A stretch of 64,000 nt of DNA from an uncultured Flavobacteriaceae bacterium (GTDB taxonomy: Bacteria; Bacteroidota; Bacteroidia; Flavobacteriales; Flavobacteriaceae). Position numbers and translations under genes: made by a program. The notes beneath the pieces were generated by a model that was not told the DNA's origin, made no database searches, and worked only from the letters and a program-made list of their open reading frames with translations. Positions 34,551 through 44,221 of this stretch are shown in pieces; position 1 is the stretch's first letter, and every line of letters begins with the position of its first letter. The DNA is taken from positions 62,001 to 126,000 of the forward strand of contig CANNAN010000009.1 of assembly GCA_947502635.1 (NCBI GenBank). Reading direction: 5' to 3'.

Positions 34551-36980
34551 CTATTCTTGTTTAAGTGATTTTACTGGGTTTACTAAAGCAGCATTAATTG
34601 TTTTTACACTAATTGAAATAAGAACAAATAACATAACCAGCAATACCGGTACTGTAAATAACCATACCTTTAAGTGTATTCTGGCTGTAAAGTTTTCTAG
34701 CCAATTATTAGCTAAAAGGTATGCTATAGGCGTACCAATAAGTATAGACAACAACACTGTTTTTACAAAGTTTTTTGATAATAACACTAAAATATTTGTG
34801 ACACTTGCTCCTATCACTTTACGGATTCCTATTTCTTTTTTTCGTTTTAAAACCGTGAATGAAGCTAAACCAAATAAGCCAAGACATGCTATGAGTATGG
34901 CAAACCCTGTAAGCACATTAAATACGTCTTGAAAACGTCTGTCTGCTTTAAATTGTTTATCAAATTCGGTATCCATAAAAAAATATGAAAATGGTGCCTC
35001 TGGAAATACCGATTTATAAACTGATTCTAATTGAGCTAGTTGTTCTTTTGGGTTATCATTGTGAAACTTAACACTAGCTAAACCTTCAAAAGAATTTGAA
35101 AATCTGTGAATAATGGGTACAAATGGTACTTTGGCAGACTCTTGATGGTAATCTTTAAGCACGCCCTTTATTGTCCATTCATCTCCCCACATCTTTATTT
35201 TTTTGCCAATAACCAGTTCGTAATCACGAGCCCCCCAAAGACTAAGCGCTCTTTCGTTTACTATAACTTCTTTCTTTTCTGGCACACTGGTTTCGTCAAA
35301 ATTTGCTCCTGCCAATAACTCCATATTCATTAGCGGAATAAAGTTTTCATCTATGGTTGTGATGTAAAAATTATGGTTGTGTTTTTCTGAAGATTCTGAG
35401 AGGTTAATTCCAGTAGTTGTACTCATTTCATTAGCCAGTTCACCTGGAACAGCTTCAGATAGTGACACATTTTTAATATTAGAATTCGCCAAAAGTTTTT
35501 GTTTAAACACTCCATATCTTTCTTCAGAACCATTCTGAATGGGAGCTTCTACAATTATAGTATTATCTGTCTCAACACCCAATTCCATATTTCTTAAGAA
35601 ACTCAACTGTTCTGTAATAGTAAACACTAATATTAACAGTACTATGGTGACGCTAAACTGAAATACCACTAAAGATTTTCGGAGTAAAGCACCTTTAAAC
35701 GAATGAGAAAAGTTCCCTTTTAAAATAAGTGATGGTTTGAAAGACGATAATACCAATGCTGGATATACTCCAGAAAACAAAACCCCTAATATCAAAAATG
35801 TTCCAAGAATTCCCCAGAAAAATACATCTGCAAAAACACTAAAACTTGATGGCAAACCTGCTATTTCAATAAAACGTTCTTTAACAAAGAAAATAATTAC
35901 CAAAGCGCAGAGTCCTGCTAGCAAGTTCATGAGTAAAGATTCAATTAAAAACTGAACTCTTAATTGATTTTTAGTAGAGCCAACTACTTTTCTAACACCT
36001 ACTTCTTTGGCTCTATCTAAGGCTTTAGATGTTGCCAAATTAACGTAATTTACAAATGCACTGATAATAACTAAAAAAGCGACACCTAACAAGAAAAAAA
36101 CAGCCGTAGCGTTTCCATTTGGTTCTGGCTCAAAAGGCTTGTTAGAGTATAAATGAATATCTTCAATTTTCTGACCAATTACACGGTCGGTCAGTATTTT
36201 TCCTTCACTTTTTAGTTGTTTGTTAAATCCGACTAAATTATCTGTGAAACTTTCGTAAGCTGCATTTTTGTTAAGTAAAGCATAAGTAAACGTATTATTC
36301 CCATTCCAATTATCTTCTGTTTCTCCATAAAGTGCTTGCATTACAGGGTCTGTTAACATGGTTGCATAAGACATTAACATATCAAACTTCAAATGTGTAT
36401 TTGCAGGACTATCTGATACAACCCCTACGATATCCAACAATACTTCTGTTCCTGCTGCAGGCAAAGCAATGGTTTCCCCAATAACATCGGTACGGTTAAA
36501 ATATTTTAATGCGTTTGATGCTGTTAAAACGGTTTGGTTTGGCTCTGTAAAAATCCCATCTTGTTTCCCATGCAATAAAGGATATGTAAACAAGTTAAAG
36601 AACGAAGGATCTGCCGCATACACCTTTTCTACTATAAACTGTTTGTTATCTACTTCTATGGTTACGCTAGGCTCTCCTATGTGATAAGCTCTAGTAACAT
36701 CTTCTACTTCTGCCATTTCAGATTTTAATTTGGCTCCTAATGGCGGATTGGTTTCACAGTCTTGTGAACTTACTGTTTCACCATCCATAATATCATAAGT
36801 CAACCTTACTACTCTATCGGCTTTTTCATGCGTGTTTTCATAGCTCAATTCAAACCTTACATATTGAATAATTAATAAAGCTATGGCAAATCCTGTTGCT
36901 AGCCCTAATAAGTTAATCGTTGTAAAACTTTTATCTTTTATAAAACTCCGCCATGCGATTTTAAAATAGTTGCGTATCAT
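34551..36980 (-). CDS. FtsX/MacB-type ABC permease (copy C)
   Basis: 809 residues. Start MIRNYFKIAWRSFIKDKSF; TM1 INLLGLATGFAIALLIIQY. First coupling motif RAKEVGVRKVVGSTKNQL near residue 320; second KKEIGIRKVIGASVTNIL; end NPVKSLKQE, with a TAG stop while most copies end in TAA. The periplasmic domain includes QDCETNPPLGAKLKSEM and GFNKQLKSEGKILTDRVIGQKIEDIHLYS. No sister in the window. It separates the two A-B pairs. The single A-B-C-A-B order suggests tandem duplication of an A-B-C or A-B unit with later change. Starts 10 bp after copy A2. Confidence 0.93.
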   Translation of the reverse strand: MIRNYFKIAWRSFIKDKSFTTINLLGLATGFAIALLIIQYVRFELSYENTHEKADRVVRLTYDIMDGETVSSQDCETNPPLGAKLKSEMAEVEDVTRAYHIGEPSVTIEVDNKQFIVEKVYAADPSFFNLFTYPLLHGKQDGIFTEPNQTVLTASNALKYFNRTDVIGETIALPAAGTEVLLDIVGVVSDSPANTHLKFDMLMSYATMLTDPVMQALYGETEDNWNGNNTFTYALLNKNAAYESFTDNLVGFNKQLKSEGKILTDRVIGQKIEDIHLYSNKPFEPEPNGNATAVFFLLGVAFLVIISAFVNYVNLATSKALDRAKEVGVRKVVGSTKNQLRVQFLIESLLMNLLAGLCALVIIFFVKERFIEIAGLPSSFSVFADVFFWGILGTFLILGVLFSGVYPALVLSSFKPSLILKGNFSHSFKGALLRKSLVVFQFSVTIVLLILVFTITEQLSFLRNMELGVETDNTIIVEAPIQNGSEERYGVFKQKLLANSNIKNVSLSEAVPGELANEMSTTTGINLSESSEKHNHNFYITTIDENFIPLMNMELLAGANFDETSVPEKKEVIVNERALSLWGARDYELVIGKKIKMWGDEWTIKGVLKDYHQESAKVPFVPIIHRFSNSFEGLASVKFHNDNPKEQLAQLESVYKSVFPEAPFSYFFMDTEFDKQFKADRRFQDVFNVLTGFAILIACLGLFGLASFTVLKRKKEIGIRKVIGASVTNILVLLSKNFVKTVLLSILIGTPIAYLLANNWLENFTARIHLKVWLFTVPVLLVMLFVLISISVKTINAALVNPVKSLKQE

Positions 36981-36990
36981 AATAGTTTTT

Positions 36991-39432
36991 TTATTCTGTT
37001 CTTAACACTTTAGCGGGATCTATTAAAGCAGATTTCATGGCGTGATAGCTAATGGTAAGCAAAGCAATAGCTAAGGCAATAATGCCTGCAATAGCAAATA
37101 CAGACCAAGACATATCAATTTTGTATTCGTAATCTTGCAACCATGTTTGCATGAGATAATAAGCAGCAGGAATAGCTACAGCAAGTGCAATGATAACGAG
37201 TACCAGAAAGTTCTTTGTTAGTAATTTAAATATGGTTTGTACAGAAGCCCCTAAGACCTTACGAATACTCATTTCTTTATTACGTTGCTCCACCATATAT
37301 GCTGAAAGTGCTAACAACCCTAAACATGCAACCAATATGGCTAAAACGGCAAATGTTGTAAATACTGCTTTTATTCTACTTACGTTATTGTATGTTTGGG
37401 CAAAGGATGCATCCATAAATTTATAACGAAATGCCATATTAGGCACAAAAGCTTTCCATTTACCTTCAATAGCAGCAAGCGTACCAGACACATCTGTGGT
37501 ATTTAATTTTACAGACATAATACTATTGCTAGTACTCTTTATAAAACAAAGGGGTCTTATTGTCTCCTTCATACTGTCATAATTAAAATCTTCTACCACA
37601 CCTACTATTTTTAGAGGAATTCCTCCTTCTCTTGAAATGCTTTCCCCGATAGGATTTTCTAAGTGTAATGCTTTTGCCAGAGCTTGATTTATAATTACGG
37701 TTTCTCTATCTGTTTTACTCTCTTCGAAAAAGTTACGTCCTTCAAGTAATTTTATACCTAGTGTTTCAATATAGTTCTCATCAATACTCCAAAATTGCCC
37801 ATATATACTTTCATCAATACCATCCATTTCTGTTTTTACAAAGTACGCTCCATTTCTTTTGGCTCCATTTAGAGGTAAAAAATCGCCAACACTCACATTT
37901 GCGACTCCAGGTATCGTTTTTAACTCATCTCTAAATGAAATGGTTTTAGACTTTAACAAGTTAGTACTGTATAATTGGACTATCTGGTCTTTTTCAAATC
38001 CTATTTTAGAATTTAAAATAAATTGTAACTGTTTATTAACTATAAGTGTTGCTACAATTAAAACTATAGAAATGGTAAATTGAAATACCACCAAGCTACT
38101 TCTTAATCCACTTGATGTACTTCCAGAACTCAATTTACCTTTAAGTACATTAATAGGGTTAAAATTAGAAAGATAAAAAGAAGGATATAATCCTGCCAAT
38201 ATACCAACTACAAGTGATGTTAATAGTAAAGTAGATATAAATTTAAAACTTGACCAAGGCATCATTAAATCTATTCCACACAGGGTTCTAAATAGCGGCA
38301 TAAATAATGCTGACAATACTACACCTATACTAAAAGCAATACATGAAATTAATATAGATTCTGCCAAAAACTGACCTATCAATTGCTTACGGGTTGAACC
38401 TACTACTTTTCTTAATCCGACTTCCTTAGCTCTATTCGCTGATTTTGCGGTAGATAAGTTTACAAAATTAATACTAGCGATTATAAGAATAAACAACGCC
38501 ACTATACCAAAAATCCAAATAGTTTTTATGTCGTTGCTGAAATTTAATTCACCATAAATATGCGAAGAATATAAGTTAATGTCTGCTAGTGGTTGCAGCA
38601 CAAATTTCATGCGTTCTTCTAAATTCACCCAACTAGGAAATCCTGCAGACTTATATGCAGGTTTCAAATACCTCCCTATTAAGGTCGTACTTACCTTTTG
38701 CTCAAAAGTTTTTATATCAATATCAGGTTTAAGTGACACATAGGTAAAATATTTTTCTCCAACCCAACTAGTTTGTTCACCTCTTTCAAACTCTACATCT
38801 TTTAACGTAATTAAAAACTCATAATCCAAATGTGAGTTAGTAGCAAAGTCCTTCATAACACCATTAATCTTAAACGGGTCTTGATTATTACCATTTAAAA
38901 ATATAGTACGACCAATGGGGTTTTTATTTTTAAAGTATTTATTTGCAATTTTTTCTGAAATAACAATGGTTTTAGGTTTATCTAAAGCGGTTTTAGCATC
39001 TCCATATACCATTTGAATATCCATAATATCAATAATGGATTGATCTGCATAGGTAAAGCCTTCTTCGTAATATTGTGTAGATTCATCATCAAACCGTATG
39101 TCATTACTTCCCGCACCATCAAACCCTTGGACAGCCATAAGCCTTCCCGTATTTTCTACTTCTTCAAAGTCGTTAAGTATTGTTGGTGCTGTATTGGCAG
39201 AAAAAAAGATTCCAGTACCATTTAAACCACGAACCTTAGAATAATCAGTAGTCATCCTGTAAATATTCTCAAAGTTTGATACATGTTTATCATAACTACT
39301 TTCATGCAAAATGTAAATACTAATCAAAATACAAGCTGCTACACCAACACTTAAACCGAAAATATTTATAAATGAAAAACCTTTATTCTTTAATAAGTTT
39401 CGCCATGCGATTTTAAAATAGTTACGTATCAT
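36991..39432 (-). CDS. FtsX/MacB-type ABC permease (copy A2)
   Basis: 813 residues, sister of A1. Start MIRNYFKIAWRNLLKNKGF; TM1 INIFGLSVGVAACILISI. First coupling motif RAKEVGLRKVVGSTRKQL near residue 332; second NKEMSIRKVLGASVQTIF; end DPAKVLRTE. The membrane cores are nearly identical to A1, while the periplasmic domains have drifted (for example MKFVLQPLADINLYSSHIYG against IKMYLQPLTDINLHSAHIS), the pattern expected if the ligand-facing part diversifies. Starts only 2 bp after B2 stops, so translation is probably coupled. Confidence 0.93.
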   Translation of the reverse strand: MIRNYFKIAWRNLLKNKGFSFINIFGLSVGVAACILISIYILHESSYDKHVSNFENIYRMTTDYSKVRGLNGTGIFFSANTAPTILNDFEEVENTGRLMAVQGFDGAGSNDIRFDDESTQYYEEGFTYADQSIIDIMDIQMVYGDAKTALDKPKTIVISEKIANKYFKNKNPIGRTIFLNGNNQDPFKINGVMKDFATNSHLDYEFLITLKDVEFERGEQTSWVGEKYFTYVSLKPDIDIKTFEQKVSTTLIGRYLKPAYKSAGFPSWVNLEERMKFVLQPLADINLYSSHIYGELNFSNDIKTIWIFGIVALFILIIASINFVNLSTAKSANRAKEVGLRKVVGSTRKQLIGQFLAESILISCIAFSIGVVLSALFMPLFRTLCGIDLMMPWSSFKFISTLLLTSLVVGILAGLYPSFYLSNFNPINVLKGKLSSGSTSSGLRSSLVVFQFTISIVLIVATLIVNKQLQFILNSKIGFEKDQIVQLYSTNLLKSKTISFRDELKTIPGVANVSVGDFLPLNGAKRNGAYFVKTEMDGIDESIYGQFWSIDENYIETLGIKLLEGRNFFEESKTDRETVIINQALAKALHLENPIGESISREGGIPLKIVGVVEDFNYDSMKETIRPLCFIKSTSNSIMSVKLNTTDVSGTLAAIEGKWKAFVPNMAFRYKFMDASFAQTYNNVSRIKAVFTTFAVLAILVACLGLLALSAYMVEQRNKEMSIRKVLGASVQTIFKLLTKNFLVLVIIALAVAIPAAYYLMQTWLQDYEYKIDMSWSVFAIAGIIALAIALLTISYHAMKSALIDPAKVLRTE

Positions 39433-39434
39433 GA

Positions 39435-41843
39435 TTATTCGGTCCTTAAACTTTTAATAGGATTAGCAATAGCTGCTTTTATACTTTGAAAACTTATGGT
39501 TAAAACGGCCACTACCAATACGATTAGTACTGTAAAAGCAAATATTTGCCAACTTATGTCTATACGGTATGAAAAATCTTGAAGCCACACATTCATAGCA
39601 TACCAGCTAATTGGTAATGAAATTAAAATGGCAATACTTACAAGTTTTAAAAAGGTAAAAACGAGTTTTAACGTAATTTGATTTACTGTAGCTCCTAAAA
39701 CCTTTCTTATACCAATTTCTTTAAAATGTTTTTGAGCGTTAAATGCCGCTAAACCAAACAAACCTAGACAAGCTATAAAAATAGATAGTATGGTAAATGT
39801 CATAAAAATCACTCCTAATTTTTGCTCTTCCTTGTATACCGTATTAAAAGAATCTTCCATAAAATTATAGGCAAAAGGCTCTCCTGGAGCTATTTCATTC
39901 CATATACTTTCTATTTTTGAAATAGTATTTGAAAAATCACCTGCTGCTAATAATACCGCCATTGAGTTATTTGAATTACCTATTGTAAGTCCCAAAGCCC
40001 CAACTTTATCTTTTAGGGATTCAAAGTGGAAATTTTTAACAACCCCTATTATTTTAACCTTTTCAGAAAGGTTCATTCCAATGGCTTCTTCTGGTGTTAC
40101 GCCCAACAATTCAATAGCCGATTCATTTAAAACAATAGATTGTAAATCTGTGGTAAACTGTTTGTCAAACCCTCTACCTGCAATTATTTCCATACCCATT
40201 GTAGATATGTAATCATAGTCCACTTCCCAAGATTGCATGTTTACTGGGTTTTCTTGGTCTGTATTCCTTGATCTTCGATAAGTTCGGTCTCTTCTTAGTG
40301 ATGGTGTTGGCAGATAGCCACTTACCGATGCGCTTTTAACGTTAGATAGTTTTTGCACCTCAGCTTTAAATGTTTGTACTCTATCTCCAGCACCATGAAC
40401 ATCATCTATAATTAAAACCTGATCTTTAGTATAGCCTAAATCTTTGTTTTGAATAAAATTTAATTGTTGGTACACGACTATTGTAGCTACAATTAAAACT
40501 ACCGAAATAGAAAATTGAAATACTATTAATGTGTTTCTAAGACCTCCTCCTTTGGTATTGCTATTGGTACTTCCTTTAAGTACATGAACGGGTATAAACC
40601 GAGACATAAAAAATGCAGGATACATTCCTGAAAAACTACCCAATAGTACTGTGCATGCAATCAAAACCAACCAAAAAATAGGATTACCAAAAGGTATCTC
40701 TATGGTCTTATCTGCCAATGTATTAAAAAACGGAAGGGTCAATGCGGTTACACCTATAGCTACTAAAAGTGCTATAAATGAAATTAAACCAGACTCTGTA
40801 AGAAATTGTTTGATAAGGCTAAGTCTATTTGAACCCAATGTTTTGCGTATACCTACTTCTTTGGCTCTTTTTAAAGAAGATGCTGTAGATAAGTTAATGA
40901 AATTAACGCTAGCCAGCACAATTAAAAATAGACCAATACATGAAAGGATATACACATTCTGCATGGCGCTATTAGGGCTCAGTTCTTCTTCCTTATTTCC
41001 TGATAAATGAATATCTGTTAACGGTATGATCTCGTAGTATAAATAATTACCAGAAGCAAAAAAGCTTTCTTCCGTCATCCCTGGGAAAAAAGTTTGCATC
41101 CAAGGGACAAGATATTTACCTACAAACCCTTTAAGAACGGTTTCCAAATTATCGATGTTTGCATTAGGTAATAGCTTGACGAAGGTGTAAAAATTAAAAT
41201 TCCCCCATTGGTTTTCCTGTGCTAAACTATAACCTGATGTTGATACCAGTACAGTATGATTTCTGAGAAATGAATTTTTTGGAAAATCATTTACAATGCC
41301 AGTAACTGTATATAGCTCATCATTGTTTATAATAAGTTGCTTACCTATAGCGCTATGTATGGTTTCAAAATGTTTAAGAGCGGCAGTTTTTGTAAGTACT
41401 AAAGTATTTTGTTCTTTTAATGCATGTGTCTGACCAGCCAGTAAATCAACACCAAACATTTCAAAAAAATTAGCGTCAACATACGTTGCATGCTTTTCTT
41501 TTATATTGTTTTGAGAATTCTTTTTCTTAATGAGTGCTCCAGCTTCATCTCTAATTCTAGTCACCATTTCTACTTGCGGACAATCGTTTAACATAGTCTG
41601 AGCCATTGGCGAAGGTACTTTAGCCATATCATGAGTGACACCTCCAAATTTAACATCTGCATTAATTCTATGAATTCTGTCGGAATCTGCAAACATTTTG
41701 TCAAAGCTTAACTCATCGTATAGGTAAAGACCGATTAATAAGCTTCCTGCTATACCAATAGTAAGTCCAAAAATATTTAGAAATGTAAAAAACGGCTGCC
41801 TTTTCAAGCTTCGCCAAGCTATTTTGAAATAGTTACGTATCAT
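39435..41843 (-). CDS. FtsX/MacB-type ABC permease (copy B2)
   Basis: 802 residues, sister of B1. Start MIRNYFKIAWRSLKRQPFF; TM1 LNIFGLTIGIAGSLLIGLYLY. First coupling motif RAKEVGIRKTLGSNRLSL near residue 325; second FKEIGIRKVLGATVNQI; end NPIKSLRTE. Slightly shorter than B1, mainly through gaps in the second periplasmic domain (the ENPRFFTVVGVV stretch of B1 is reduced to EKVKIIGVV). One base lies between it and copy D, so the genes are almost fused end to end. Substrate unknown. Confidence 0.93.
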   Translation of the reverse strand: MIRNYFKIAWRSLKRQPFFTFLNIFGLTIGIAGSLLIGLYLYDELSFDKMFADSDRIHRINADVKFGGVTHDMAKVPSPMAQTMLNDCPQVEMVTRIRDEAGALIKKKNSQNNIKEKHATYVDANFFEMFGVDLLAGQTHALKEQNTLVLTKTAALKHFETIHSAIGKQLIINNDELYTVTGIVNDFPKNSFLRNHTVLVSTSGYSLAQENQWGNFNFYTFVKLLPNANIDNLETVLKGFVGKYLVPWMQTFFPGMTEESFFASGNYLYYEIIPLTDIHLSGNKEEELSPNSAMQNVYILSCIGLFLIVLASVNFINLSTASSLKRAKEVGIRKTLGSNRLSLIKQFLTESGLISFIALLVAIGVTALTLPFFNTLADKTIEIPFGNPIFWLVLIACTVLLGSFSGMYPAFFMSRFIPVHVLKGSTNSNTKGGGLRNTLIVFQFSISVVLIVATIVVYQQLNFIQNKDLGYTKDQVLIIDDVHGAGDRVQTFKAEVQKLSNVKSASVSGYLPTPSLRRDRTYRRSRNTDQENPVNMQSWEVDYDYISTMGMEIIAGRGFDKQFTTDLQSIVLNESAIELLGVTPEEAIGMNLSEKVKIIGVVKNFHFESLKDKVGALGLTIGNSNNSMAVLLAAGDFSNTISKIESIWNEIAPGEPFAYNFMEDSFNTVYKEEQKLGVIFMTFTILSIFIACLGLFGLAAFNAQKHFKEIGIRKVLGATVNQITLKLVFTFLKLVSIAILISLPISWYAMNVWLQDFSYRIDISWQIFAFTVLIVLVVAVLTISFQSIKAAIANPIKSLRTE

Positions 41844-41844
41844 A

Positions 41845-44220
41845 TTATTCTGTTCTTAAGCTTTTAATAGGGTTGGTAATTGCAACTTTTATTGTCTGAT
41901 AACTTATAGTTACGAGGGTAATCAACATTACAGAAAGAATAGCAATAGCAAAGTACCACCAGTGTATTTTAGTTCTATATACATACTCTTGTAACCATTG
42001 TTCTGTTAAATACCAAGCAATTGGTGTAGCTATGACTCCTGCTATTAAGATAAGTACAAGGAAATCTACAGAGAATAAACTCAATATATGACTTACGCTA
42101 CTACCTAAAACTTTTCGGACACCTACTTCTTTGATGCGCTGATTAACAAAAAATAGTATTAACCCATAGATCCCCAAACAACCTATTAAAATAGCCAATC
42201 CTGAAAATACTTTTGAAAGGAAAAGATAACGCTGCTCTGCTCTATACTGTCGGTTAATTCTATCATCTAAAAATCTATAATCAAAAATATGATTTGGAAA
42301 CGTTTGAGACCACTCTCTTTCAACATTAGCCAAAGTACTTTTAGTATCTAAAGGACTTATTTTTAACGATATTTCACTATACCATTCAGCATTAGGAGTA
42401 ATAACTATGGCACTTATACCACTGGTAAATTTTTCATTATGAAAATCTTTAATTACCCCAATTACTTTTCCATTCATACCATTCACACTTAACTTTTTAC
42501 CTAAGATTGCATCGGGAGTCTCTCCTATTTTTTTAACAAATTGCTCATTCACAATCATTTCATCTGAGTGTTCTTTTTTGAAAAAGTTTCTGCCAGCAAC
42601 AAAAGAGACGTCATATAATTTCAAATAATCTTCATCTCCAGGTTTTAATGAAATCTGAAACTTTTCTGCTTCTGGTCTATTGTCATACACAACAGTAGAA
42701 TACCAACTGCTAGTTGATGCCCCTGGGCTACTTAAACACATAGAGACATCTTTAACCCCTGAAATATTTTTTAAACGCTGTTTTAAACTTTTCTGTTTGA
42801 CACCATCAATAGTTTTAGGAAGGCTTAACATGACAACCTCATCTTTATCAAATCCTAAATCACTATTAACAGCATAATCAATTTGTTTAGAAATGACTAT
42901 AGTAGCTACAATAAGAATAATTGATATTGAAAACTGTGTTACTACTAAAACTTTCCGTGTAGATATGCCTTTTGTTTGCTTTTGAAAAAATTTTCCTTTT
43001 AAAGCTAATACTGGTAAAATACGAGACATTAGAATGCCAGGGTAAGAACCCGACATAAATGTAACCACTCCTAGAAGTAGTAGTATCATACTTAAAAACT
43101 GAACATTTAACAGTGTTTTTAAAGATAATTCAAGGTCAAATAAAGAGTTAAATGCTGGAAGAAAAATGGCAGCAATCAACAATCCTAATAAAACGGCCAT
43201 TAAAGTGATTAAAAAAGTCTCAACAATAAATTGCCAGAACAAATGTTGCTTAATGCTGCCTAATACTTTGCGTATACCTATTTCTTTTGAACGATAAGTA
43301 GATAGGGCTGTTGATATATTGATGAAATTAATAGCCGCTATTCCTATTAAAAACAATCCTATAATTCCAAATAGAATAAGAAACGTAGCATCTATCCCTC
43401 CATAATCTACTATAAAGTGAATATCTTTTAAGGCATGTAATTTGTATACATGCTTGGTTGTAATATCGTTAGACCTGTATTTTTCTGGTAATTTTAAAAG
43501 AGCTGTTTCTAAGGTTGCTTTTTTTACATCTGGTTTTAGAAGCGCGAAACACTTAAGACCTCCAGATATTCCATACCAACTTTCACCAGCTTCAAAGGAA
43601 TTAATACTAGTAAGGTTTTCAAAAGCGATAAAAATTTCGGTCTTTAAAAAAGTAGATTTTGGAAAATCTTTTAAAACCCCTACTATTTCTATTGTCTTAT
43701 CATTATCAAGCACAAAAACCTCTCCTACAACATCTCGTTTCCCAAACATTGTTAGTGCTTGTTTTTCGGTTATTACCGCTGTATTTGGTTGGGAAAGAAT
43801 AGGTTTACCCCCTCTTATTGTTGGTAAGCTAAAAATATCAAAAAAGCCGTCTTCAACAAATGCCACTTCTTCTTTATATTTATCCTTGTTAGCATTTTTA
43901 GTAATACTTACTACTAAATTTTCTTTCCAAACAATTTTGGCAACCTTTTCTGTATAATCATAATCCTCTCTTAATGTACTTGCAAGACCAGGAGGTACAC
44001 TTGCTATATGATTTACGGTTCCTCTTGTTTCTTCTGTATCTATTCTATAAATTCTATCTGCATTCGCATGAAAATTTTCAAAAGAAAAATGATAGTTTAA
44101 AAACAGATAAATTATAATACTACTACCAAAACCTATGGCAAGCCCTAGGATATTAATAGCTGAAAACACTTTTCTTCTTGTTAAGTTTCGCCACGCGATT
44201 TTAAAATAGTTACGTATCAT
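41845..44220 (-). CDS. FtsX/MacB-type ABC permease (copy D)
   Basis: 791 residues, the shortest copy. Start MIRNYFKIAWRNLTRRKVF; TM1 INILGLAIGFGSSIIIYLFL. First coupling motif RSKEIGIRKVLGSIKQHL near residue 310; second IKEVGVRKVLGSSVSHIL; end NPIKSLRTE. Its first periplasmic domain is lysine-rich (LVVSITKNANKDKYKEEV). The gap to E is a single base. Same eight-helix, two-periplasmic-domain plan as the others, with no ATPase domain. No sister copy is seen in this window. Confidence 0.93.
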   Translation of the reverse strand: MIRNYFKIAWRNLTRRKVFSAINILGLAIGFGSSIIIYLFLNYHFSFENFHANADRIYRIDTEETRGTVNHIASVPPGLASTLREDYDYTEKVAKIVWKENLVVSITKNANKDKYKEEVAFVEDGFFDIFSLPTIRGGKPILSQPNTAVITEKQALTMFGKRDVVGEVFVLDNDKTIEIVGVLKDFPKSTFLKTEIFIAFENLTSINSFEAGESWYGISGGLKCFALLKPDVKKATLETALLKLPEKYRSNDITTKHVYKLHALKDIHFIVDYGGIDATFLILFGIIGLFLIGIAAINFINISTALSTYRSKEIGIRKVLGSIKQHLFWQFIVETFLITLMAVLLGLLIAAIFLPAFNSLFDLELSLKTLLNVQFLSMILLLLGVVTFMSGSYPGILMSRILPVLALKGKFFQKQTKGISTRKVLVVTQFSISIILIVATIVISKQIDYAVNSDLGFDKDEVVMLSLPKTIDGVKQKSLKQRLKNISGVKDVSMCLSSPGASTSSWYSTVVYDNRPEAEKFQISLKPGDEDYLKLYDVSFVAGRNFFKKEHSDEMIVNEQFVKKIGETPDAILGKKLSVNGMNGKVIGVIKDFHNEKFTSGISAIVITPNAEWYSEISLKISPLDTKSTLANVEREWSQTFPNHIFDYRFLDDRINRQYRAEQRYLFLSKVFSGLAILIGCLGIYGLILFFVNQRIKEVGVRKVLGSSVSHILSLFSVDFLVLILIAGVIATPIAWYLTEQWLQEYVYRTKIHWWYFAIAILSVMLITLVTISYQTIKVAITNPIKSLRTE

Positions 44221-44221
44221 A

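Noticed and set aside
43442-43957. 171-codon plus-strand ORF within permease copy D
   Set aside because: Shadow of the permease reading frame; serine/leucine-rich with no domain pattern or start signals.
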